Source of the DNA: Shinella fusca
GTDB taxonomy: Bacteria; Pseudomonadota; Alphaproteobacteria; Rhizobiales; Rhizobiaceae
Assembly (NCBI RefSeq): GCF_014203155.1
Contig: NZ_JACHIK010000011.1
Coordinates: 1-64,000 of the forward strand
Reading direction: 5' to 3'
DNA: 64,000 nt
Under the pieces are notes generated by a model, which saw only the letters and a list, made by a program, of their open reading frames with translations, was not told the DNA's origin and made no database searches. How positions within the stretch are numbered: position 1 is the first letter of the stretch; every line of letters starts with the position of its first letter. This document shows positions 15,168 to 26,458 of the stretch, piece after piece. The position numbers and the translations under genes are program-made.

Positions 15168-15617
15168 TCAGACGGTCTTGAAGGACTTCATGGCCTTTTC
15201 GGCAGCGGACTTGCCGGGGGCGGAGACCTTCTCGGCGACCTTCTTGGAGGTTTCCTGGAGGCCCTTGGCCTGCTCGACGACGACTTCGGCCTGCTTGCGC
15301 AGGAAGGCGGTCTGCAGCTCGAAGAGTTCGGCAACGGACTTCACGCCGAGCAGGGCTTCCATGTGCGAAAGCGAGTTCTCGGCATTGGTGCGAAGGGCTT
15401 CGATGGCCTTGAGGCCGAGTTCGACGGAGCCGGCCTGCGCGCTTTCGAGCGTCGCTTCAACGGTCTTCGTGGCGTCTTCGGCGGCTTCCTTCATCTTGGC
15501 ATAGGCTTCCTTGGTCTGCGCTGCGCCCTTTTCGGCGAAGTCGCGGAAGCTCTCGGAGAACTTGGCCGGGTCGATGGATGCGATGGAAAATACGTCGTCG
15601 GTCTTCTTGGTAGCCAT
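15168..15617 (-). CDS. Phasin family protein
   Basis: A 149-residue, Ala/Lys/Glu-rich helical protein without a signal peptide. The FAEKGAAQTKEAYAKMKEAAED and HMEALLGVKSVAELFELQTAFLRKQ segments match the phasin_2 family. Phasins coat polyhydroxybutyrate granules. Transcribed alone, between a terminator and a palindromic promoter region; AAAGGAG precedes the start. Together with acsA2 (19.5 kb) it points to PHB use by this organism. Confidence 0.92.
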   Translation of the reverse strand: MATKKTDDVFSIASIDPAKFSESFRDFAEKGAAQTKEAYAKMKEAAEDATKTVEATLESAQAGSVELGLKAIEALRTNAENSLSHMEALLGVKSVAELFELQTAFLRKQAEVVVEQAKGLQETSKKVAEKVSAPGKSAAEKAMKSFKTV

Positions 15618-15706
15618 GTCATGCGCTCCTTTGTTTGGCCCTCTCAGAGGCGCCGGGTTCGGGGATGCCGTCTATATAGGCTCTTTTCTTTCGCATTGCA
15701 ACAATT

Positions 15707-15721
15707 TTGTGCGCTGCACAA
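15707..15721. promoter_or_regulatory. Palindrome upstream of the phasin gene
   Basis: TTGTGC-GCT-GCACAA, perfect 6-base arms, about 90 bases upstream of the phasin start. TGC-rich palindromes like this are the type of site read by the PHB-sensing repressor PhaR, so it is a candidate PhaR operator; this assignment is inference. Confidence 0.5.
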
Positions 15722-15817
15722 TAATCCTCTCGGGAACCGATGATGCCGTTAACCCTTTCGCCTGAAAGCCCGGGGCTTTGCGGCCCCGCCGCTGGACCCC
15801 TCCCCCGGGGGCCGCTA

Positions 15818-15832
15818 TTAATAAAGCGTTAA
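15818..15832 (+). promoter_or_regulatory. CtrA box upstream of cbrA
   Basis: TTAA-N7-TTAA, an exact match to the binding motif of the cell-cycle master regulator CtrA, 41 bases before the cbrA start codon. Confidence 0.65.
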
Positions 15833-15872
15833 TCGAAGACCGGGACGCCGGAAGCCAGATACAGGCCTGAAC

Positions 15873-18800
15873 ATGTCCGCAAAGCAGTATCCCTTTATCG
15901 ACGTCGCCGTCCACGAGCGGGTGCGCCTGCCCTTCGCAAGGGGCGAGGCCGTCGTGCTGTTTTCAAGGGACATGGCGCGCGTGCTCTGGTCGAACGGGCG
16001 CGGCGCGGCACTCTTCGGCGAAGAGAACATCTACGACTTCCTCGATGCCGGCCCGGACCGCACCGACGTCGCCTTCCGCCAGCTTGCCGCCACCGCCGGG
16101 CAGGTACGGACGCCCGGCGAGCGGCGGGCCTTCGTCATGCGCATCGGCAACGGCTTCCGCAGCGTGCCGGTGAACGCTGCCGTCGAGGCGGTGACCCTTC
16201 GTCCCGGCGAGGATGCGATCCTCTTCAGCGCGCCCGTCGCAGATGGCGGGGCGGAGGAAGCGGCCGCGGCCATGCTCGCCGGCTTCGACGATCCCGACAC
16301 GCACATGGCCGTGCTCGACGGCGAAGGCGCCGTCGTGGCCGCCTCGGAGGGTTTCGCGGCGCTTGCCATCAGCCCGGAGACGCGCCGCGCCCTGGTGGAG
16401 GCGGCCGGCCGCAGCGCCGAGCGCCTCGTCAAGCGCCCCATCGCCACCGGCCTCGGCCACCTGCCCGCCGCCATCGGCCGCATTTCCGACGATCCGGCGC
16501 TGCACCTTCTCTTCGCCGTCGAAACCATTCTCGGCCATCTCGATCCCGACGAGGACGAGGCCGCACCCGAGGTGCACGCCGAGCCCGAGCCCGTCGTCCC
16601 GGCGGAGGCATCGCCGGAGGAAGCGGCCGAGCCGGCTTCCGTCTCCGAGGTCGCCGCCCACGGCGACGAGACGGCGCGCGCCTACGCGCTTGCCGAGGAG
16701 GACGAACTGGAGGCCGCAGAGTTCTCCGCCGCCGAAACGGAAGATGTGCCGGACGCGGTCGACGCGGCTCCTGTCTCCGTCGATGAGATCGTCCCCGAAG
16801 ACCACAGCCCTGCCGACGAGGCGGACGAAACGGCAGGCGGCTTCATCTTCAATCCGCAGGGCAGGCCGATCCGCTTCGTCTGGAAGATCGACGCCGAAGG
16901 CCGGTTCAGCGAGGTTTCCGACGAATTCTCCGCTGCCGTCGGCCCGCATGCCGCGGCCATTGCCGGCGAGCGCTTCACCGACGTCGCCGCCCGGTTCGAC
17001 CTCGATCCCGAAGGCAAGATCGGCGACCTGCTGCGCCGGCGCGACACCTGGTCGGGCAAGACGATCCTCTGGCCGGTGGAAGGCACGCGCCTCGTCGTGC
17101 CGGTCGACCTCGCCGCCCTGCCGACCTATTCGCGCAACCGCGAATTCGACGGTTTCCGCGGCTTCGGCATCGTGCGCATCGCCGATGCGACCGAGGACGC
17201 CCATGCCCGCGGCCTGACGCTCGGTGCGGCCGAGGCCGAGGACGCAGCCCCGGCGGAAGAAGCAGCCGCCGAAGAGGAAACGCCGGTCTTGGACGATGCG
17301 GCCGGCGACGCCCCGGCAATGGAAGCGCAAGAGCAGCCCTCAACGCCGCCCGCCGACGAAGAGGATGCCTTCCGCGGCGAGCGCCCTGCCCTTCGCCTCG
17401 TCGAGAACCCGAGCCGCCGGCAGTCGGACAAGGTGGTGCAGCTCGAAACGCGGCGCAACCGCGGCGGCCTCTTCGACGGCCTTTCCACCGGCGAGCAGGC
17501 AGCCTTCCGCGAGATCGCCCGCCAGCTCGGCGAGACCTTCGGCAAGCGCAAGCCGGATGACCGTCCGCCGGGCGACCCGATGGGCGCTGCCGGAGAGACG
17601 GAAGAGAAGGCCCCTGAAGAACACGGCGCCGCCGAGGAGCCGGCGGAGGAAATGCCCGGCCTCGAAGTCGGCCCCCATGCCGACGACATGCTGGCCGAAG
17701 ATCACGGCGGCGACCGCGCGGCCATCGCGCCGCCGCGCCGGCAGATGGACTACGGCCTCACGGCCGCCGTCGTCGACGCGCTGCCCGTCGCGCTGCTCGT
17801 CCATGTCGGCGACCGGCTGATCCACGCCAATCCGGAATTCTTTCGCCTGACCGGCTACGGCAGCATCGGGGACCTCGAAGCCTCCGGCGGGCTCGACATC
17901 CTGCTGGCCGGCCCCGACGAGGACACGGAAGACGGCAGCGGCACGATGAACCTGCGCCATGCGGACGGGGAGACGACGAGCGCGGTGCGCGCCCGCCTCC
18001 AGTCGATCCGCTGGGAAGACGGCACGGCCCTCCTCCTGGCGCTGACGCCGGCGCATGAAAAGCCGGTGCTCTCGCTGGTCGAGACCGCGCCCGCCCCGGC
18101 GGATGCAGACGAGCGCACGGGCGAGCAGGCGGCCATCTCGGCGCTGCGCATCGAGGTCAGCGAGTTGCGCTCGATCCTGGAGACGGCGACGGACGGCGTC
18201 GTGGTGGTGGGCCAGGACGGCGACATCCGCTCGATGAACCGCTCGGCGAGCGCCCTCTTCAACTATGACGAGGACGAGACGCGCGGCCGGCCCTTCGCCA
18301 TGCTCTTCGCCCATGAGAGCCAGAAGGCGGTGCTCGACTATCTCGCGGGCCTCTCCGGCCACGGCGTCGCGAGCGTTCTCAACGACGGGCGCGAGGTGAT
18401 CGGCCGCGAGGCTGCCGGCGGCTTCATTCCCCTCTTCATGACGATGGGGCGCCTCTCTTCGTCTTCCGGCTATTGCGCCGTCATCCGCGACATCACGCAG
18501 TGGAAACGCACCGAGGAGGAGCTGCGCAACGCCAAGCGCGCCGCCGAGACGGCGAACGCCCACAAGAGCGATTTCCTCGCCCGCGTCAGCCACGAGATCC
18601 GCACGCCCCTCAACGCCATCATCGGCTTTTCCGACATGATGGCGACGGAGCGCTTCGGGCCGATCGGCCATCCGCGCTATATCGAATATGCCAACGATAT
18701 CGGCCGATCCGGCCGGCACGTGCTCGACATCGTCAACGACCTCCTCGACATTTCCAAGATCGAGGCGGGCGAGATGGAGCTGGAATTCACGGCGGTCGGG

Positions 18801-19262
18801 CTCAACGAGACGATCTCGGAGGCCGTGTCGCTGGTGCAGCCGCAGGCGAACGCCCAGCGGGTCATCATCCGCACCTCGCTGTCTGCCAATGTGCCGCAGA
18901 TCGTCGCCGACCTGCGCTCGATCAAGCAGATCGCGCTCAACATCCTGTCGAACGCCATCCGCTTCACGCCGGCCGGCGGGCAGATCGTCGTGTCCACCGC
19001 CTACGAGGCGAACGGCAGCGTGGTGCTGCGCATCCGCGACACCGGCGTCGGCATGACGCGCAGCGAGCTTGAACAGGCGATGAAGCCCTTCCGGCAGGTG
19101 ACGACGGGCGCGCGCAAGCGCGGCGACGGCACCGGCCTCGGCCTGCCGCTGACCAAGGCGATGGTGGATGCCAACCGGGCGAGCTTCGCCATCAGCTCCA
19201 CGCCCAACGAGGGCACGCTGGTGGAGGTGGTCTTCCCTTCCCCGCGGGTGCTGGCGGACTGA
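15873..19262 (+). CDS. cbrA: PdhS/CbrA-type PAS sensor histidine kinase (cell cycle)
   Basis: A 1129-residue kinase without obvious membrane helices. The N-terminal part contains PAS-like folds near residues 10-120 and 320-400, separated by long acidic Ala/Glu/Pro-rich linkers (about 225-320 and 450-620). Two clear PAS domains follow (about 630-740 and 765-885), then the phosphoacceptor His907 in VSHEIRTPLNAIIGFSD and an ATPase domain with the N-box (NILSNAIRF, about 1025), DTGVGM and GTGLGLPLTKAM. The HEIRTPLNAIIGFSD box followed by FGPIGHPRYIEYANDI is the signature of the PleC/DivJ/PdhS group that acts on DivK and thereby CtrA. Gene order (phasin, kinase, acetoacetyl-CoA synthetase) matches S. 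meliloti cbrA from memory. Confidence 0.88.
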   Translation: MSAKQYPFIDVAVHERVRLPFARGEAVVLFSRDMARVLWSNGRGAALFGEENIYDFLDAGPDRTDVAFRQLAATAGQVRTPGERRAFVMRIGNGFRSVPVNAAVEAVTLRPGEDAILFSAPVADGGAEEAAAAMLAGFDDPDTHMAVLDGEGAVVAASEGFAALAISPETRRALVEAAGRSAERLVKRPIATGLGHLPAAIGRISDDPALHLLFAVETILGHLDPDEDEAAPEVHAEPEPVVPAEASPEEAAEPASVSEVAAHGDETARAYALAEEDELEAAEFSAAETEDVPDAVDAAPVSVDEIVPEDHSPADEADETAGGFIFNPQGRPIRFVWKIDAEGRFSEVSDEFSAAVGPHAAAIAGERFTDVAARFDLDPEGKIGDLLRRRDTWSGKTILWPVEGTRLVVPVDLAALPTYSRNREFDGFRGFGIVRIADATEDAHARGLTLGAAEAEDAAPAEEAAAEEETPVLDDAAGDAPAMEAQEQPSTPPADEEDAFRGERPALRLVENPSRRQSDKVVQLETRRNRGGLFDGLSTGEQAAFREIARQLGETFGKRKPDDRPPGDPMGAAGETEEKAPEEHGAAEEPAEEMPGLEVGPHADDMLAEDHGGDRAAIAPPRRQMDYGLTAAVVDALPVALLVHVGDRLIHANPEFFRLTGYGSIGDLEASGGLDILLAGPDEDTEDGSGTMNLRHADGETTSAVRARLQSIRWEDGTALLLALTPAHEKPVLSLVETAPAPADADERTGEQAAISALRIEVSELRSILETATDGVVVVGQDGDIRSMNRSASALFNYDEDETRGRPFAMLFAHESQKAVLDYLAGLSGHGVASVLNDGREVIGREAAGGFIPLFMTMGRLSSSSGYCAVIRDITQWKRTEEELRNAKRAAETANAHKSDFLARVSHEIRTPLNAIIGFSDMMATERFGPIGHPRYIEYANDIGRSGRHVLDIVNDLLDISKIEAGEMELEFTAVGLNETISEAVSLVQPQANAQRVIIRTSLSANVPQIVADLRSIKQIALNILSNAIRFTPAGGQIVVSTAYEANGSVVLRIRDTGVGMTRSELEQAMKPFRQVTTGARKRGDGTGLGLPLTKAMVDANRASFAISSTPNEGTLVEVVFPSPRVLAD

Positions 19263-19279
19263 GGCGGCAGGATCGCGGA

Positions 19280-19424
19280 TAAAAAAGAGGGCGGCATGCG
19301 CCGCCCCGATAGTTTGAATGCTGTCCAACAAAAGCGTGGGTGAACGGCTTCATGCCATCGGGGCCGGGAGGACCGGAACGCCCATCATCGGGCGCGCTCA
19401 AGTTGGCACGACCTTGCGCCGTCC
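19280..19424 (-). ncRNA. Candidate general-stress small RNA
   Basis: Between cbrA and acsA2 the minus strand carries an exact EcfG promoter (19455-19431) and, about 145 bases downstream, an intrinsic terminator (stem 19306-19289, then TCTTTTTTAT). Three hairpins fit the predicted RNA. The first is CGCCC/GGGCG at 19394-19379. The second is CCGG/CCGG at 19376-19364, with loop UCCUC that exposes an anti-Shine-Dalgarno sequence. The third is the terminator stem. No convincing protein is encoded; a frame starting at 19353 lacks a ribosome-binding site. The start is inferred from the promoter, so the 5' end is uncertain by several bases. The RNA could instead be a leader or read-through tail, but the independent promoter argues for a stand-alone sRNA. 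Confidence 0.55.
19281..19306 (-). terminator. Intrinsic terminator of the candidate sRNA (and possibly acsA2)
   Basis: GGGCGGC-GCAT-GCCGCCC stem (minus strand) followed by TCTTTTTTAT. It lies 214 bases beyond the acsA2 stop codon. Confidence 0.85.
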
Positions 19425-19430
19425 CGGCTT

Positions 19431-19455
19431 AACGAATCCTTACCTGGCCCGTTCC
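19431..19455 (-). promoter_or_regulatory. Orphan EcfG promoter in the cbrA-acsA2 gap
   Basis: Minus-strand GGAAC (19455-19451), a 16-base spacer and CGTT (19434-19431): an exact EcfG consensus that points into a gene-free region ending in a terminator. Confidence 0.7.
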
Positions 19456-19519
19456 GGCACAGCGCCTGCGTTCACAACTTCGCAAACTTGGTTAACGCGG
19501 CGTGGCCATCCGTTAACGT

Positions 19520-21472
<1,953 letters not shown>

Positions 21473-21651
21473 GCTGTCCTCCACTCCATGGCCTGATATA
21501 GCATGTTGCGCCGCGGTATAAAGCGCCGAACGCCGGATCGCGCCGTCGCCGCGCGCAATTCCGCCACGGCGGCATTTGATTTCTTTCGCCCGAGCGCCTA
21601 TCCCCGTTCGACCTGAGACATGAATGCGCCCGGCAGAGGAACTGCGCCTGA

Positions 21652-23490
21652 ATGAGCCTTTCCCGTTTCCTACGATCGAAGCGCCTGTGGCGGACGGCCC
21701 TTGCCGTGCTTCTCGTTGTCGCCGGCCTGCGCATCGCCTTTCCCTTCCTCGTGCAGACGGAGGCGGTGCAGCGCGGCATCGAGCAGGCGCTGGAGGACTG
21801 GACGGGCGCGAACGTACATGTCGGCGAGCCGGCGGAATTCTCCTTCTGGCCCTATCCGCGCGTGACGCTCGGCCGCGTCAGCTTCGTGACCGAAGAGGGC
21901 GAGGAGCTGGCGAAGGTCGAGGCCGTTTCGGCGAACTTCGATCTCCTCGGCGCCATGCGCGGCCAGCCGGCCTTCAGCGATTTCGAGCTCGCGCGGCCGG
22001 TGGTGCATATCGGCTGGAAGGCGGACGGCACCCTCAACTGGCGCCACAGCGGCTGGCTGATCGAGGCGATCGACGCCACCGCCAAGGCGGCCGAGGGTCA
22101 GCCCGCCGCCGCCCTGCCCGACCAGCGCATCGGCACGATCGACCTGCGCGACGGGATCGTCGACATCACGCGCGCAGACGGCAGCCGGCATCGCGTCACC
22201 GACATCGACGGCAGCATCACATGGCCGACCCTCGGCCGGCGGCTCGCACTTTCGCTTTCCGGCGTCGTCAACGGCGAGTTGACGCGCGTGACCTTCGCCT
22301 GCGACAAACCCCTCCTCCTGCTTGCCGGGCGGAACGCGGACGTGCATGCCGGCCTCACCGCCGATCCCGCGACGATGAATTTCGAGGGGGTCGCCAACCT
22401 TTCCGACAATGCCTTCGTTTCCGGCGCGCTGCAGCTTGCGACGCCCTCGCTCGCCCGTCTCCTCGTCTGGCAGGGCAAGGATATTCCGGCGGTCGGCACT
22501 GTGGGGCAGGTCGCGCTGGAAGCGAAGGTCGCGACGTCGGGCTATTCCGCCAAGCTGGAGGACGTCCAGCTTACGCTCGACAATGCGCAGGCGACCGGCG
22601 TCCTCGACATCGCCATGCCGCCGGAGGGCGTGCCGCAGCTCGGCGGAACGCTCGCCTTCGACCGGATCGACCTGCGCGCCTTCCTGACGGCCTTCTCGCC
22701 GCTTCCCGGCACCGATCCGAATGCACCGACGATCGATACGGCCTTCATCCACCAGTTCGGCATGGATCTCCGGCTTTCCGCCAAGACGGCCGACTTTTCG
22801 CCCTTCTCCCTTCAGGACCTTGCCGCCGGCATGCGCATCGAGAACGGCCGCGCCTCCTTCGACATCGGCGACAGCACCTTCCTTGAGGGGCGCATGACGG
22901 GGCGCATCACGCTGGCCGAGCAGGGTTTCCGCGGCGGCGGCCAGTTGCAGATGTCGCTCGGCAATGTGGATATCGGCGCTATCGTCAGCACACTCGGCCT
23001 GCCCGGGCCGCTTCCCACCGGCATCGGCTCGGCGGATTTCGAGCTTTCCACCGACCGGCCGCTCTGGGCGACGACGGCCTCCGACATGTCGGGCCGCTTC
23101 CAGCTCCGTATGGGCCAGGGCACGCTCACCCATTTCAACCGCAAGGCCTTCGAGGAGCGGGCGGCGAAGAACACCTTCTTCAATATCTCCGAGGCCGCCG
23201 ACGGCTCCTTCGACTTCACGCGGGCGGAGGTCGACGCGCGGCTGAACCGCGGGCTTGCCGAACTGGTCAAGGCGGAAATCGAAGGAAGCGGCAGGCTGCT
23301 CGCCCTTTCGGGCATGATCCCCTATCGCACGGGCAGCGTGGCGCTGGCCGGCCGCCTTGCCGAACGGACGGCGGACGGGACGGCGCCCGCCAATCCCCCC
23401 ATCAGCTTCTTCGCCGGCGGCTCCTGGCCGGACCCGGTGATCTCGCCGATCTCCATCCTCACCGGCGAGGACCCCCGCCGGCAGGATTGA
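21652..23490 (+). CDS. AsmA family protein
   Basis: A 612-residue protein with one N-terminal membrane helix (about residues 14-34) and a long periplasmic beta-rich part. The AsmA-type opening is visible ([20 protein letters not shown], then LGRVSFV), as is the C-terminal AsmA region [21 protein letters not shown]. AsmA-like proteins are thought to help move or organise phospholipids between the two membranes. Transcribed alone; its stop codon abuts that of the convergent potI gene with no spacer. Confidence 0.85.
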   Translation: MSLSRFLRSKRLWRTALAVLLVVAGLRIAFPFLVQTEAVQRGIEQALEDWTGANVHVGEPAEFSFWPYPRVTLGRVSFVTEEGEELAKVEAVSANFDLLGAMRGQPAFSDFELARPVVHIGWKADGTLNWRHSGWLIEAIDATAKAAEGQPAAALPDQRIGTIDLRDGIVDITRADGSRHRVTDIDGSITWPTLGRRLALSLSGVVNGELTRVTFACDKPLLLLAGRNADVHAGLTADPATMNFEGVANLSDNAFVSGALQLATPSLARLLVWQGKDIPAVGTVGQVALEAKVATSGYSAKLEDVQLTLDNAQATGVLDIAMPPEGVPQLGGTLAFDRIDLRAFLTAFSPLPGTDPNAPTIDTAFIHQFGMDLRLSAKTADFSPFSLQDLAAGMRIENGRASFDIGDSTFLEGRMTGRITLAEQGFRGGGQLQMSLGNVDIGAIVSTLGLPGPLPTGIGSADFELSTDRPLWATTASDMSGRFQLRMGQGTLTHFNRKAFEERAAKNTFFNISEAADGSFDFTRAEVDARLNRGLAELVKAEIEGSGRLLALSGMIPYRTGSVALAGRLAERTADGTAPANPPISFFAGGSWPDPVISPISILTGEDPRRQD

Positions 23491-24309
23491 TCATCGTCCG
23501 GCGAACGCGGCCTGTTCGTCGCGCTGGCGCTGGATCTCGCGCCGCTTCGTCATGACCGAGGCGATGACCACGCCGATGGCGACGAGGCCGATGAGGATGG
23601 TGCAGGCCGCGTTGATCTCCGGCGTCACGCCGAGGCGCACCTGGCTGTAGATCTTCATCGGCAGCGTGGTGGCGCCGGGGCCAGAGGTGAAGCTGGCGAT
23701 CACGAGGTCGTCGAGCGAGAGCGTCAGCGCCAGCATCCAGCCGGAAAGGACGGCCGGCGCGATGACCGGCAGCGTCACCTCGAAGAAGGTCCTCACCGGC
23801 GTCGCCCCGAGATCCAGCGCCGCTTCCTCGATCGAGCGGTCGAAGGAGAGCAGGCGCGACTGCACCACCACCGTCACGAAGCACATCGAGAAGGTGATAT
23901 GCGCCAGCGTCACCGTCCAGAAGCCGCGGTCGAAGCCGATGGCGACGAAGAGCAGGAGCAGAGAGAGGCCGGTGATGACCTCCGGCATGACGAGCGGCGC
24001 ATAGACCATGCCGGAAAAGAGCAGCCGGCCGCGGAAACGCGTGTAGCGCGTCAGCGCGAGCGCCGCCATCGTGCCGAGGACGGTGGCGATGCTCGCGGCG
24101 AGCAACCCCACGCGGACCGTCACCCAGGCGGCATCCATCAGGCCCTGGTTATGGAAGAGCGAGACGTACCATTTGAACGAGAAGCCCGCCCAGACCGTGA
24201 CGAGCTTGGACTCGTTGAAGGAGAAGATCACCAGAAGGACGATCGGCAGGTAGAGGAAGGTGAAGCCGAGGACGACCGAGACGATGTTGAAACGCGACCA
24301 GCTGTTCAT
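23491..24309 (-). CDS. potI: Putrescine ABC transporter permease PotI
   Basis: A 272-residue permease with six membrane helices and the EAA loop SIEEAALDLGATPVRTFFEV that contacts the ATPase. It is the second permease of a PotFGHI-type system. The start at 24309 was chosen over one 13 codons upstream, which lies in a basic, non-family stretch; it begins four bases after the potH stop codon. Confidence 0.92.
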   Translation of the reverse strand: MNSWSRFNIVSVVLGFTFLYLPIVLLVIFSFNESKLVTVWAGFSFKWYVSLFHNQGLMDAAWVTVRVGLLAASIATVLGTMAALALTRYTRFRGRLLFSGMVYAPLVMPEVITGLSLLLLFVAIGFDRGFWTVTLAHITFSMCFVTVVVQSRLLSFDRSIEEAALDLGATPVRTFFEVTLPVIAPAVLSGWMLALTLSLDDLVIASFTSGPGATTLPMKIYSQVRLGVTPEINAACTILIGLVAIGVVIASVMTKRREIQRQRDEQAAFAGR

Positions 24310-24313
24310 CGGC

Positions 24314-25225
24314 TTACCTCCCCTGCTCTTCGGCCTTGGCCTGCGCATTCTGGAAGAACACGATGGGCACGACCAGGATAAGGAGCAGGATGGTGGCGAC
24401 AGCGGCGGAGACCGGCCAATCGCGGTTGGCGTTGAATTCCGTCCACAGCGTCTTGCCGATCATCAGCGTCTGCGACCCGCCGAGAAGGTCGGGGATGACG
24501 AACTCGCCGACGGCCGGGATGAAGACGAGCATGCAGCCCGCGACGATGCCGGGAATGGAAAGCGGGAACGTCACCTTCCAGAAGGCGGTGATCTGCGGGC
24601 AGCCGAGGTCCTGCGCCGCCTCGATCAGCGTGTTGTCCATCTTCTCCAGCGCCGAGTAGAGCGGCAGCACCATGAAGGGCAGGTACGAATAGACGATGCC
24701 GATATAGATCGCCCAGTTGGTGTTCATGATGATCAGCGGATCGTGGATGACGCCGATGCCGATGAGGAACTGGTTGAGCAGCCCCTCGGGTTTCAGGATG
24801 GCGATCCAGGCATAGACGCGGATGAGGAAGCTCGTCCAGAACGGCAGGATGACGAGCATCAGCAGCGTCGGTCGCAGCGAGCGCGGCGCCTGCGCCATGC
24901 CGTAGGCGATCGGATAGCCGATCAGGAGCGTGATGAACGTCGAGAGCGCGGCGATCCACACGCTCGATATATAGGCGTTGAAATAGAGCGCATCCTCGGT
25001 CAGCCAGACGAAATTGTCGAAATGGAACTGCCCGATCTTCGCCCACAGGCCGGAAAGGCCGTCCGACAGCGCGAAGACCGGCGTATAGGGCGGCTGGGCG
25101 ATGGCGGTCGTCGAGAGCGAGATGCGGAAGACGATGAAGAAGGGGATGAGGAAGAAGAAAAGCAGCCAGGCATAGGGAATGATGATGACAAGGCGGCTGA
25201 AGACGGCGGAGCCGAGCTTGTTCAT
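24314..25225 (-). CDS. potH: Putrescine ABC transporter permease PotH
   Basis: A 303-residue inner-membrane permease with the first helix at about 11-34 and the EAA motif TLIEAAQDLGCPQITAFWKV. It is typical of the first permease of spermidine/putrescine transporters and pairs with PotI. It starts four bases after potG ends. Confidence 0.93.
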   Translation of the reverse strand: MNKLGSAVFSRLVIIIPYAWLLFFFLIPFFIVFRISLSTTAIAQPPYTPVFALSDGLSGLWAKIGQFHFDNFVWLTEDALYFNAYISSVWIAALSTFITLLIGYPIAYGMAQAPRSLRPTLLMLVILPFWTSFLIRVYAWIAILKPEGLLNQFLIGIGVIHDPLIIMNTNWAIYIGIVYSYLPFMVLPLYSALEKMDNTLIEAAQDLGCPQITAFWKVTFPLSIPGIVAGCMLVFIPAVGEFVIPDLLGGSQTLMIGKTLWTEFNANRDWPVSAAVATILLLILVVPIVFFQNAQAKAEEQGR

Positions 25226-25229
25226 GTGC

Positions 25230-26372
25230 TCAATCCTTCAACACGACGCCGGCGGTCTCGCCGAAGGAGACCCAGACCCTTTCGTCATAGGCCACCGGAT
25301 CCTCCACCTCGCGCTGGGCGTTGAGCATGGAAGCCTTGACCACCTTGCCGCTGTCGAGCTTGACGTGGAAGACGGTCATGTCGCCGAGATAGCCGATGTC
25401 CCAGATCTCGCCCTGTGCCGCGTTGACGGAGGCGTCCGCCGGGGCGGCGCGCGTCACCTTCAGCTTTTCGGGGCGGATGGCGAAGCCCGCGGCGCTGCCC
25501 GTCGCGGGCGCGTTGGCAGCGGCGGTGCGGACGGTGAAGCCCTCGTTCGTGGCAAGCTCGATGCGGCCGTTGCCGCTTGCCGAGACCTTGCCGTCGAGGA
25601 TGTTGACGTCGCCGATGAAGTCCGCGACGAAGCGGGAATTCGGCGCCTCGTAGATTTCCGCAGGGGTCGCCACCTGGATGACCTTGCCGTGGCTCATGAC
25701 GGCGATGCGGTCGGCCATAGTCATCGCCTCCTCCTGGTCGTGGGTGACGACGACGAAGGTGAGGCCGAGTTCCTGCTGCAGGTCCATCAGCTCGAACTGG
25801 GTCTCCTCGCGCAGCTTCTTGTCGAGCGCGCCGAGGGGTTCGTCGAGCAGCAGCACCTTGGGGCGCTTGGCGAGCGAGCGGGCGAGCGCCACGCGCTGGC
25901 GCTGGCCGCCGGAAAGCTGGTGCGGCTTGCGCTTGGCGAACTGCTCCAGCTTGACGAGCTTGAGCATCTGGGCGACGCGCGCGGCGATCTCGGCTTTCGG
26001 CATGCCGTCCTGGCGAAGGCCGAAGCCGATATTGCTCTCCACGCTCATGTGCGGGAAGAGCGCATAGGACTGGAACATCATGTTGACCGGCCGCTTGTAG
26101 GGCGGGATGCCGGCGATGTCCTGGCCGTCGAGGATGATCTCGCCGGCGGTCGGCCGCTCGAAGCCGGCCAGCATGCGCAGCAGCGTGGACTTGCCGCAGC
26201 CCGACGCGCCGAGCAGGGCGAAGAATTCGCGGTGGTAGATGTCGAGGGTGAGGTCGTCGACGGCAGTGAAATCGCCGAACTTCTTGGTGACGTTGCGGAA
26301 GCTGATGAACGGTTTTGCATCCGGATCCGTCCACGGCGCAAAGGAACGACGGATATTGCCGAGAGATTTCAT
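25230..26372 (-). CDS. potG: Putrescine ABC transporter ATP-binding protein PotG
   Basis: A 380-residue ABC ATPase with Walker A GASGCGKST, signature LSGGQRQRVALARS, Walker B LLLDEPLGALD, and a C-terminal TOBE domain (from about residue 290) typical of PotA/PotG. GGGGACAGG precedes the start. It is the motor for PotHI; the gap to potF holds a long perfect hairpin. Confidence 0.94.
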   Translation of the reverse strand: MKSLGNIRRSFAPWTDPDAKPFISFRNVTKKFGDFTAVDDLTLDIYHREFFALLGASGCGKSTLLRMLAGFERPTAGEIILDGQDIAGIPPYKRPVNMMFQSYALFPHMSVESNIGFGLRQDGMPKAEIAARVAQMLKLVKLEQFAKRKPHQLSGGQRQRVALARSLAKRPKVLLLDEPLGALDKKLREETQFELMDLQQELGLTFVVVTHDQEEAMTMADRIAVMSHGKVIQVATPAEIYEAPNSRFVADFIGDVNILDGKVSASGNGRIELATNEGFTVRTAAANAPATGSAAGFAIRPEKLKVTRAAPADASVNAAQGEIWDIGYLGDMTVFHVKLDSGKVVKASMLNAQREVEDPVAYDERVWVSFGETAGVVLKD

Positions 26373-26416
26373 GGCCTGTCCCCAAACTTTATGATCTTGG
26401 CAGTCGGTCGAAACGA

Positions 26417-26446
26417 AATTGCCCGGAAATATCTTTCCGGGCAATT
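26417..26446 (-). terminator. Long perfect hairpin between potF and potG
   Basis: Thirteen perfectly paired bases (AATTGCCCGGAAA / TTTCCGGGCAATT) closed by a 4-base loop, 13 bases after the potF stop. The tail on the minus strand (TCGTTTCG) is only weakly T-rich, so mRNA end-protection of potF or partial termination is more likely than full termination. Confidence 0.7.
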
Positions 26447-26458
26447 CCTCCTGACCGA

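Noticed and set aside
15873-19262. Reading the large kinase as CckA or DivL
   Set aside because: It has no C-terminal receiver domain (as CckA has) and has a normal phosphoacceptor histidine rather than the tyrosine of DivL. The H-box and gene order fit the PdhS/CbrA group better.
19491-19517. Two GTTAAC sites as a CtrA box
   Set aside because: The spacing between the TTAA cores is 17 bases, not the seven of a CtrA site.
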